From Planctomycetaceae bacterium (GTDB lineage: Bacteria; Planctomycetota; Planctomycetia; Planctomycetales; Planctomycetaceae), in the NCBI GenBank assembly GCA_021732785.1, contig JAKFUG010000025.1, forward strand, positions 24,349 through 88,348: a stretch of DNA of 64,000 nt. Direction: 5' to 3'. The notes beneath the pieces are model-generated. The model saw only the letters and a list, made by a program, of their open reading frames with translations, did no database searches and was not told the origin of the DNA. Both the position numbers and the translations under genes were made by a program. Within the stretch, counting starts at the first letter, position 1, and every line of letters begins with the position of its first letter. This document shows positions 1-7,233 of the stretch, piece by piece.

Positions 1-819
1 GAACGCCACGCCGTAGCTGCACGCGAACATGATCGTGGTGAGAATCGTCGTGGTGCGCAATTCGGGCGAGAAGAGTTCGGCGAAGCTCGGCCGGCGCAAC
101 GTCCCTGCGGCCTTCTTCTGCGCCCATTTTGGAGATTCCGGCAGGAACGGACGAATAACGATCAAGGGAATCGCAGGAACCAAACCGGACATCAGCGTGT
201 ATCGCCACGCAGCGTGAGGATCGAGTGTGATGCCTGCCGCCCTGGGCAGGAAATCGGGAAACCAGATAGCCCACATATTCTTGCCGTACTGCACGGCCAT
301 GGCGCTGGCAATCGCGACGAGCAATCCGCCGATGGACGAAAACGCCTGCGTGTATCCCAGCACCTTTTCGCGTTGCGCCGGGTTATCGAACAACTCGGCG
401 AGCCAGGCGACGGCGGCGACGAATTCAATGCACACGCCGATGAACGTCGTCGTACGGAAGAAGAGCAGCATCGGCAGATTCGTCGAAAACCCGGCCGCAA
501 AGGCAGAGAACGCATAGAGCAGAATGCTCCACGTCAGCACGCGGCGACGGCCGAGGATGTCGGTGAGATATCCGCCCAGCAATCCGAAGACGCCGCCGCA
601 GACCGCGGGGACGTAGAACATCATGCCGAACCATTTCGCGAATTCGGGCGTTCCCGGCGCGATCTTGCCAAGTTCCATCAGTGCCGGTCGAATGATGAGC
701 GGCAGCATCAGCAATTCATAGATATCGAACGCAAAACCGATTGCGGCAATGACGCAGATGAGCCATTGGGTCGATGTGAGAGACGAGGCGGGAGCACGCA
801 GCGGAGCCGGGGCGGACAT
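1..819 (-). CDS. MFS transporter, C-terminal part cut by window edge
   Basis: This is an inner-membrane transporter of the major facilitator superfamily; its substrate cannot be told from sequence. Reading the minus strand from the ATG at 819, the frame stays open to base 1 (273 codons). A GAGGAA ribosome site lies 7 nt before the ATG. Alternating hydrophobic segments start near residue 17 (QWLICVIAAIGFAFDIYELL) and continue through at least six membrane spans. The loop GGYLTDILGRRRVLTW, between spans 2 and 3, matches the MFS signature loop (G-x-x-x-D-x-x-G-R-R/K). A second basic loop follows near residue 235. The remaining spans lie outside the window. The family assignment is firm and the sugar/organic-acid type of substrate is only a guess. 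Confidence 0.85.
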   Translation of the reverse strand, partial: MSAPAPLRAPASSLTSTQWLICVIAAIGFAFDIYELLMLPLIIRPALMELGKIAPGTPEFAKWFGMMFYVPAVCGGVFGLLGGYLTDILGRRRVLTWSILLYAFSAFAAGFSTNLPMLLFFRTTTFIGVCIEFVAAVAWLAELFDNPAQREKVLGYTQAFSSIGGLLVAIASAMAVQYGKNMWAIWFPDFLPRAAGITLDPHAAWRYTLMSGLVPAIPLIVIRPFLPESPKWAQKKAAGTLRRPSFAELFSPELRTTTILTTIMFACSYGVAF

Positions 820-943
820 GCGGGGTTCCTCGGGGCGGGTCTGTTCGGGGGCGAACCAGCAGCAACACCCGCCGCGAGAAGCCTCGCCACGGGAAGCCGT
901 AGTCTACGAAGAGAGACCAACGCTCGGCAACGCCAGCGGCATT

Positions 944-2395
944 TCAACCGCGAACGAACAATTCCCGCACGGGTTCACCCAAACCATCTTCCGTGGGATA
1001 GAACGGGCGGCCTTCCACTTCGAACGTGGTCTTCGGACTGATGCCCATCGCGGAGAAAATCGTGGCGTGCAGATTGCTCACGCTGACGGGATTCTCCACG
1101 GCGACGAACGGCCGCTCATCGGCCGATTTACCGTAGAGAAACCCGCGTTTCAAACCGCCGCCAAACATCAGCACGTTCGCCCCGCCGGTAAAGTGGCGGT
1201 GCTGGCCGTAGTGCTTCATCTCCTGCAGCTTCTCGACGGGGAACGTCGTTTGATCGTTCGCGTTCGAGCCGGGCTTGCCTTCCATGATCATGTCGCGGCT
1301 GAACTCGCTGGCAACAATAATCAGCGTCCGGTCGAGCAGCTTGCGGGCTTCGAGATCGAGCACCAGTTGCGAAATCGCCGGGTCGATCTCCTGCTTCATC
1401 CGCACCAGCGTTTCGTGGCCGTTCGCGTGCGTGTCCCAATTGAGAAACGGCACATACTCGGTCGTGACTTCGACAAACCGTGCGCCCGATTCCACGAGTC
1501 GCCGCGCGAGCAGACAGCCCTGGCCGAAGCGGCTGTTGCCGTAGCGCTCGCGGTTCTCATTCGGTTCGAGTTCCAGATCGAACGCCGCGCGATCGGAGGA
1601 ACTGAGCAACCGATGCGCGTTGTCGACCGAGCGCAGATACGACTGCTGCTGGAAGTCGCTCATGCGGTCTTTGAGCGGACTGTTCTTGAGCAACTGTTGA
1701 TGCAGCCGATACCGTTTGTCGAACCGGCCTGTGTCCATCCCCTTCGGCGGCCGTACCGATTGAGCCGCTTCCTCCGGGTACGGCAGCACCATTGGGCCGA
1801 ACTCGCTGCCAAAGAACCCGGCGGTGGTGAACGCCTTCAGTTCTTCCGATTCGCCGACGCCTTCCAACCGTTGCCCGATGGTGATGAACGGCGGCATGAC
1901 GGGGTTCTGGGGTCCGAGCACGCGGGCCATCCAGGCGCCGAGATGCGGACACGCCACGGTTTGCGGCGGGACATAACCGGTGTGCCAGTGATACTGATGG
2001 CGCGAGTGCAGAATGCTGCCGAGATCGGGCAGGACATGCGAGCGGAGCAACGTCGCGCGGTCCATAACCTGCGCGATGCGTTCCAGCCCCTGTGTGATCT
2101 TGATGTTGTCGACCACAGTATCGATGGCCGGGAACGTGCTCTCGATCTCCTTGACCGGCACGCCAACTTCAAACGGCACGTATTTCTTCGGATCGAACGT
2201 ATCCGGCGCGGCCATCCCACCGCCCATCCAGAGCAGAATACACGCATCGGCAGTCGGCTTGGGATGATCAACCGATTCGTCGGCATACAGACGCGGTTCG
2301 CGCACGGCCAGCGCGGCCGCACTCGCTGCTGCCATCTGCTTCAGAAAATCGCGGCGGATCAGTGATTCGGGCAGGTTTGGGTCGATGTCGTGCAT
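944..2395 (-). CDS. DUF1501 family protein, Tat-exported
   Basis: This 483-residue protein belongs to the DUF1501 family, which is related to sulfatase/alkaline-phosphatase folds and hugely expanded in planctomycetes; its substrate is unknown. The N-terminus has a Tat motif (RRDFLKQMAAASAAALAV). Family landmarks are LLWMGGGMAAPDTFDPK near residue 55, LLARRLVESGARFVEV near 295, the WDTHANGHE metal-site-like motif near 320 and IIVASEFSRD near 355. AGGA precedes the ATG by 7 nt. It lies downstream of the cytochrome/DUF1553 gene (2517-4961) on the same strand, the usual planctomycete pairing, but a long inverted repeat separates them. In this paired arrangement the DUF1501 protein probably acts in the periplasm with its cytochrome partner. 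Confidence 0.9.
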   Translation of the reverse strand: MHDIDPNLPESLIRRDFLKQMAAASAAALAVREPRLYADESVDHPKPTADACILLWMGGGMAAPDTFDPKKYVPFEVGVPVKEIESTFPAIDTVVDNIKITQGLERIAQVMDRATLLRSHVLPDLGSILHSRHQYHWHTGYVPPQTVACPHLGAWMARVLGPQNPVMPPFITIGQRLEGVGESEELKAFTTAGFFGSEFGPMVLPYPEEAAQSVRPPKGMDTGRFDKRYRLHQQLLKNSPLKDRMSDFQQQSYLRSVDNAHRLLSSSDRAAFDLELEPNENRERYGNSRFGQGCLLARRLVESGARFVEVTTEYVPFLNWDTHANGHETLVRMKQEIDPAISQLVLDLEARKLLDRTLIIVASEFSRDMIMEGKPGSNANDQTTFPVEKLQEMKHYGQHRHFTGGANVLMFGGGLKRGFLYGKSADERPFVAVENPVSVSNLHATIFSAMGISPKTTFEVEGRPFYPTEDGLGEPVRELFVRG

Positions 2396-2414
2396 GGTGT
2401 TATCCTGAAGGCGT

Positions 2415-2505
2415 GCGGGGGGACGTCAGTCCCCTAGGTGATTCTCTCTTTGAATGTATTCCATCCGAATCAATGCAATCACCGGGGGGACTGACGTCCC
2501 CCCGC
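2415..2505. repeat. long inverted repeat between paired genes
   Basis: Arms 2415-2434 and 2486-2505 are perfect 20-bp inverse complements. A second inner pair of 7 bp (GGTGATT at 2437, AATCACC at 2477) continues the stem. It fills the 121-bp gap between two co-directional genes. It could act as a terminator or as an mRNA-stabilising hairpin that uncouples their expression. Confidence 0.85.
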
Positions 2506-2516
2506 TCGCCAGCTTG

Positions 2517-4961
2517 TCATCGTACCAATTGAAATTCCGGAAGCATCAACAAAGTCCACAACAAATCGGCGACACCGGCTTCGCTGGCAACCGGGCCGAG
2601 AGTCGTCTGCGTGACTGTCAGTTCTTCCACGGTGGGAGAACGGCTCAATGCGGCCTGATACAACCACGGTACCAATGTCGCGGAAGCCGTTCCGTGTTCC
2701 CGCAGAATGTTTACCGCCCCGCGCTGCAGGAGTTCGGCGAGGGATGGCGAATTGTTGAGGTCGAGCGCTTCCAGCATGCTGAGTTCGTTCGGCCGCATTG
2801 AGACGATCTGATCGCGATTCGGTCGACCGAGCGTGCGCTGTAAGAAGTCGGATTTCAACAATGCCGCGCGAACCATCGGCTGCGGTCCATGCACGCCGTG
2901 GGCAAGGTTCGCCGCAAGGTCACTGTCCAATCGCTGCGACCACACATTCGGACTGGCAATCACGACAGGCGATGCCCAATCGGTCGGCTCCTGCTTGAAT
3001 TTGCCACGGGCATCGGGCTGCGACTTCGTCCATTCCCACGTCGCATCAGTCGCCACGGTTTGCGGTTCCCCTTCGGCAAACTTCCAGCGGGCCTCCAGGA
3101 AAATCGATGCGGGATTCGGACTGCTGCCGGCGTTCTTCGCGACGATGACAAAAACGTTGTCGCCCTTCTTCAGCACGTTGTCGAGCGCGACACTTTCGAC
3201 CTGCTCCCAGTTGTCGCTGTTAGCGAGCTTCTGGCCGTTGACGTAGAGCGTGAAGGCATTGTCCGCGGTGATGACCGCTCCTGCGCGGACGGGGTTCTCC
3301 TTGAGATTCACCGTCTTCCGCACGGAGATCGTTTCCCCGGCCGCGGGAACGCCTCCATTGGCAGCGCTGTTGGACCAGATCCACTTCCCCTGGAGCGCGA
3401 TTCCGTCGGCACTCGCCGGCTCGACTTTGCCGCGCTGAACCACGGCATCGAACTTCTTCGGCGCGGTCTCGGTCAATTGCCACACCGCATCGACGAACTG
3501 TTCCGCGGTCAACCGTTTCGCGCGCGGTCCGGCAAAGTGATATTCACTCGGCGCTTCATCCGGCTGGATGATTTCCGCCTGGGACTGGTAAGCGTGGGAG
3601 GTCGCGATGAGCCGCAACGTGTGCTTGATGTTGTAACCATGTTCGGTGAAATCGCTGGCGAGGAAATCGAGCAGGTCGGCACTCCACGGGGGCGTCTGCA
3701 TGGCATCCAGTGGGTGAACGATCCCGTGTCCCATCAGTCGATGCCACAGTCGATTGACCAGCGTTCGCGAAAACCGGCCGTTGTCCGGATGCGTCATCAA
3801 CGCCGCGAGTTGCTGCATCCGCTCGGGCTGCGGGGCCTTGGGATTGATGTCGCCGATCTCGGGGAACAACCACTTCGCCGTCGCCTGCCTTCCGACAGGT
3901 TTGTCGCAACGATGGATTTCCAGCGGCGTCGACGAATAAATCGCGGCGAGTCCATACGCTTCGTCGAGTGTCCAGCGGTCGACGAAGCTGTCGTGGCAGG
4001 AAGCGCACTTCAGGTTGATCCCGAGAAACGCCTGGCCGACCGACTGCGCGAATTGAATCTCGACGGTCTGCCCCGCGCTCACGTTGCCGCGCCACTTGAT
4101 ACCGTCCACAAACCCGGCGGTGTCCGCATTCGGAGCGAGCAACTCGCGGGCAAACTGATCGTACGGCCTGTTGTCGATGAGGGCCCGGTACAACCATTTG
4201 CTGATCTGCTTGCGGCCGCCGGTGATGAACCCGGTGCCGCCGTAGTCGTTTCGCAGCAGGTCATTCCAGAACGTCAGCCAGTGCTCAGCGTAGGCGGTGT
4301 CATCGTCGAGCAAGGAATCAATCCAGCGTGTGCGCCACTCGGGACGGCTGTCATCAAACGCCTTGGCCATCGTTAGAGGTTCGGGTAACAGGCCAATCAG
4401 ATCGAGTGACGACCGGCGGGCAAACGTGGCGTCATCAATCGGTGCCGGACGTGGTTGCTGATGCTTCGCCAGGTCAGCGTCCAGAATGCGGTCAATCGGA
4501 TTCGTCCGCCCGTCCTGCGCCGGCGGCAACTCCGGTCGGCGCGGCTTGAGCGGTGGTTCATACGCCGACTTCGCAAAGGAGAAGCCTGCTTCCCACGGCA
4601 ACCCGGCGTCGATCCATTCTTGCAGCACCCGCACCTGTTTCTCAGAGAGCCGATCCCCTTGCGGCGGCATCTGTACGTCGGGATCGCGTGTCTTGACGAG
4701 CGCAATCAACTTGCTCGCCGCGCTCTTGCCCGGTTCGACGACTTTGCCTCCTTCCCCGCCAGCGAGCAACGTGGCCCGCGTGTTAAAGGAGAGCCCGCCC
4801 TTTTCCTGTTCGCCGAGGTGGCACTTGCCGCAGTGCGTCTTGAGAATCGGCACGACCTCATGCGCGAAATCAGGGGCGGCGATCGCGACCACCGGAGCGA
4901 CCGCAATGAGGAAGCCACTGAAGCATGCTGCCGTCATCGAGAGGACAAAACAATTTCGCAC
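2517..4961 (-). CDS. PSCyt1/DUF1549/DUF1553 cytochrome c-type protein
   Basis: This exported multidomain protein (814 aa) is of the planctomycete cytochrome type. A signal peptide covers residues 1-29. The PSCyt1 haem site is CGKCH (C44, C47, H48), with the usual MPPQG about 50 residues later (distal Met98). DUF1549 (PSCyt2) spans roughly 150-360 and has its own CASCH (319-323). DUF1553 (PSD1) starts near 385 (HPDNGRFSRTLVNRLWHRLM) and runs to the end. It is interrupted at about 522-680 by a beta-rich insert (NAFTLYVNGQKLANSDNWEQ) that looks like the galactose-binding-type domain of alpha-L-rhamnosidases. Two CxxCH sites predict two covalent haems. Such proteins are thought to act in periplasmic polysaccharide degradation or electron transfer, which is inference. 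The downstream partner is the DUF1501 gene. Confidence 0.92.
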   Translation of the reverse strand: MRNCFVLSMTAACFSGFLIAVAPVVAIAAPDFAHEVVPILKTHCGKCHLGEQEKGGLSFNTRATLLAGGEGGKVVEPGKSAASKLIALVKTRDPDVQMPPQGDRLSEKQVRVLQEWIDAGLPWEAGFSFAKSAYEPPLKPRRPELPPAQDGRTNPIDRILDADLAKHQQPRPAPIDDATFARRSSLDLIGLLPEPLTMAKAFDDSRPEWRTRWIDSLLDDDTAYAEHWLTFWNDLLRNDYGGTGFITGGRKQISKWLYRALIDNRPYDQFARELLAPNADTAGFVDGIKWRGNVSAGQTVEIQFAQSVGQAFLGINLKCASCHDSFVDRWTLDEAYGLAAIYSSTPLEIHRCDKPVGRQATAKWLFPEIGDINPKAPQPERMQQLAALMTHPDNGRFSRTLVNRLWHRLMGHGIVHPLDAMQTPPWSADLLDFLASDFTEHGYNIKHTLRLIATSHAYQSQAEIIQPDEAPSEYHFAGPRAKRLTAEQFVDAVWQLTETAPKKFDAVVQRGKVEPASADGIALQGKWIWSNSAANGGVPAAGETISVRKTVNLKENPVRAGAVITADNAFTLYVNGQKLANSDNWEQVESVALDNVLKKGDNVFVIVAKNAGSSPNPASIFLEARWKFAEGEPQTVATDATWEWTKSQPDARGKFKQEPTDWASPVVIASPNVWSQRLDSDLAANLAHGVHGPQPMVRAALLKSDFLQRTLGRPNRDQIVSMRPNELSMLEALDLNNSPSLAELLQRGAVNILREHGTASATLVPWLYQAALSRSPTVEELTVTQTTLGPVASEAGVADLLWTLLMLPEFQLVR

Positions 4962-5522
4962 GAGAGCCCCTCACGGTGGTTCGCATTGGATGATGACGGA
5001 CGCGATTCGAAGAGCGTTGCATCTTAGTTCGCCACGGAGAGGGCAGCAACGAGTGGCCTGGAACCGGACGCGATGCGTTCCGGTTGATGCGGGAGTGGCA
5101 AAAATTTTGGCTCAGAAAAGGCAAGGGGCCGGATCACTGCGGGTAGTGATCCGGCCTGCGTAGGCGAGAGTGATGAGGTGTGTTGTTGGCAGGGCGTAGC
5201 CCGTCTCCCTCGGGCCGGCAGGTAATTTCGAAAGGCATCTCGAATCGGCGGGGAGCCGACCCGTTTTTTCTGTCGTTGTTGGCTTTCGCCGGAGAACCTA
5301 CTTAGCACGGAGCGTGCCATAGCAAATGAATTCGCCTCGGAAAAAGCGGTGAAAACGACGTATCTCTTTTTAGTGCATTGACTTGCGTATTATCGAAAAA
5401 AACGAGCCATTCGTTAAAGTCCGCCGTATCTGCGTGGTCGTTGTAACCGTTACAAGCGAAAGGGCGCGTAATTTCTACAATTACAACGCCGTCGGGATGA
5501 CTCGGCGGAATGGAGCAAGCCC
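4962..5522. other. 561-bp gap, AT-rich with several dyads, no gene seen
   Basis: I see no supported gene here. The stretch 5330-5500 is clearly richer in A/T than its surroundings. It holds a perfect dyad TTGTAAC-C-GTTACAA at 5441-5455, which looks like a protein operator. A hairpin GTAATT-TCTAC-AATTAC at 5468-5484 lies 40-55 nt past the stop of the minus-strand transglutaminase gene and may end its transcript. The part next to 4962 must contain the promoter of the cytochrome gene, but I cannot name clear -35/-10 boxes. Confidence 0.5.
5127..5156. repeat. perfect 12-bp stem hairpin
   Basis: GGCCGGATCACT (5127-5138) and AGTGATCCGGCC (5145-5156) pair perfectly around a 6-nt loop. On the minus strand a short T run follows (TTTT at about 5115-5118). 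It could therefore be a weak intrinsic terminator, or a repeat element like the others in this window. Confidence 0.8.
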
Positions 5523-7022
5523 CTATTCTGCCGAAACCACGCCAATTTCCATTTTCCCGAGCACGGTGATCAGCGAAATGAAGGACGACAGCGGCGCGAT
5601 GGAATCGTCTTCGGCAAAGAGGACGTCCGCCAGTTTGATGTGCGTGGCTCCGATCCCGCCGCGGCCGAGAGTGCCATCGAGCGGAACCCACTTGCCGCCG
5701 AGCCGGGCTTCCGTCCACATGTGACCGCCGAAGGCTTGCAGCGAATCGACATACACCACGCCGACAGCAATCCGCGACGGGATCTCTTTGGCCCGCAGCA
5801 TCGCCGCCAACAAGACCGCGTGCTCGGTGCAATCCCCTTCGAGACTGCGGGCCACTTCGCCGGCGGAAGCCAGCGCGGTGGAAAAATTCTTGTTCGTCAG
5901 TTTGTCGCGAACATATTTTTCCATCGCCCGGGCGATCGGTGCGGCGTCGGTCAAACTCCCGGCCGCTAACTTGGCGTGTTCGATCACGCGCTCATCATCG
6001 GATTGCAGGAACCGCGTGGGTCTCAGATATTCGTCGCCGATCTTTTCCGGAGGCGACGTCGCCGGAATGGGCAGCGCGATCACAGTCAGTTCCGCGGTTT
6101 CCGGACCGGTCGATTTGAGCGATTGCGTATCCCCCGTCGGCAGCACCTTGCTCGGATTGTCATCCCGGATCTTGATGCTGTAGACCACTTTCTTCGTGTC
6201 ATACGGCCGGTTGATTTTCGCCGTTTTCACCAGCGTGCTGACACCGAGATCGAGATCATTCACCGTCAGCGTCTTGAGTGCCTCTTCCTTGGACACCGTG
6301 TAGGTGGCCATTTCGAGACCCAGCATCGACGTCGAACTTTTCACCGTCTGCCCGGCCTTGTCGACCCACGCATACGTGATGATGCCCGGCAGCAGGGAGT
6401 TGTCCACCTTGAATTTCTGCAGCGAGGATTTCTGACCGCCAAGCAATTCGACGGGTTCGACATCGCCCGCGGTCACGGTCAACGTGCCGGGCTTGCTCAT
6501 TTCAGGAAAGAACGCCTCGAATGCCTTGGTTTCCCCGGGTTTGAGCGGAGCAATCCGTAGCAGGCGATCCTGGAATGTCGGCGATTTCACCCCCGCTTTC
6601 CACGGAGCGGTGGACGCTTTTTTCTTCCGATCAATCGTTGTTTCCAGTTGCAGTTCGGTGCCCTTCACCCGGCCGGTCGTCTCGGATGAACTCGCCGGGG
6701 GGTTGGTCATGCTGAAACGAAACTCCAGCAAGTCGCCGGCGAGTGTTTCCTCGGAGGACAACGAGGTGTTCATCTTGAGCACCTGCCCGAAACGGCGGAT
6801 CGTCATCTGCGTTTCCGCCGAGGTATGCACCACCGGCTTGCCGTCGACTTCGCGAGGATCGATGAGCGCACGGGCATAACCCACACGTTGTCCGCCTAGG
6901 AAAATTGCCTGCCAGGTTTCTTCGCGTTCGGGAACCGGCAGCTTTTCGTCGGCCGCCTGAACACACCCCGTCAGCAACAGGCCCCACGTCAGGCAACAGG
7001 ACCAACTCAACAGTGATTTCAC
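5523..7022 (-). CDS. Transglutaminase-like lipoprotein
   Basis: A 499-residue exported protein with a C-terminal transglutaminase/protease-like domain. I chose a GTG start at 7022: AAGGA lies 8 nt upstream and it gives a compact lipoprotein signal peptide ending in the lipobox LLLTGC. Longer in-frame starts (to 7220) add an Arg-rich segment with no leader character. The Cys-His-Asp triad is visible: GDCTEHA (C398), GGHMW (H434) and PLDGTLG (D449), in the standard order and spacing. Residues 30-300 are beta-rich and probably serve as a binding or scaffold domain. It should sit on the outer surface of a membrane. Transglutaminase-fold proteins of this kind are usually thiol proteases or amidases rather than cross-linkers. 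It lies downstream of eutBC in the same direction. Confidence 0.85.
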   Translation of the reverse strand: MKSLLSWSCCLTWGLLLTGCVQAADEKLPVPEREETWQAIFLGGQRVGYARALIDPREVDGKPVVHTSAETQMTIRRFGQVLKMNTSLSSEETLAGDLLEFRFSMTNPPASSSETTGRVKGTELQLETTIDRKKKASTAPWKAGVKSPTFQDRLLRIAPLKPGETKAFEAFFPEMSKPGTLTVTAGDVEPVELLGGQKSSLQKFKVDNSLLPGIITYAWVDKAGQTVKSSTSMLGLEMATYTVSKEEALKTLTVNDLDLGVSTLVKTAKINRPYDTKKVVYSIKIRDDNPSKVLPTGDTQSLKSTGPETAELTVIALPIPATSPPEKIGDEYLRPTRFLQSDDERVIEHAKLAAGSLTDAAPIARAMEKYVRDKLTNKNFSTALASAGEVARSLEGDCTEHAVLLAAMLRAKEIPSRIAVGVVYVDSLQAFGGHMWTEARLGGKWVPLDGTLGRGGIGATHIKLADVLFAEDDSIAPLSSFISLITVLGKMEIGVVSAE

Positions 7023-7136
7023 GATGGATTTCCTTGCGCGTGATTGATCCGTGGACTCCATTCCCATCACCGTCAGCGTACGCCACGCAGCGGGAAATCG
7101 GAAGCGGTCGCAATGATCACCACGGTCACGTTCTTC

Positions 7137-7224
7137 CGCTTGCGGTTTCGCGCCGCGTGATGAGACAAGCCAGTGGGGTCCGATCACGGAGTGATTTCCG
7201 CGCGAGGCGCGAAACCGCAAAGCG
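7137..7224. repeat. inverted repeat downstream of eutBC
   Basis: Left arm 7137-7154 (CGCTTGCGGTTTCGCGCC) pairs with right arm 7206-7224, which matches except for one extra A. The 22 bp at 7133-7154 occur exactly again at 33905-33926, and a diverged copy is near 43445-43475. It is therefore a dispersed repeat. The right arm overlaps the last codons or just past the stop of the 7234 gene on its 3' side. Confidence 0.75.
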
Positions 7225-7233
7225 ATGTTGGGT

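Noticed and set aside
749..2365. A long plus-strand open frame opposite the DUF1501 gene
   Set aside because: It is the complement of a gene with clear family motifs, Tat leader and ribosome site; its own translation is Arg/His-rich and matches nothing known. High GC lowers stop frequency in such frames.
2415..2505. Clustered inverted repeats as a CRISPR array or insertion-sequence ends
   Set aside because: The repeats are single, palindromic and unrelated from site to site. There is no regular repeat-spacer pattern and no transposase gene between any pair of arms.
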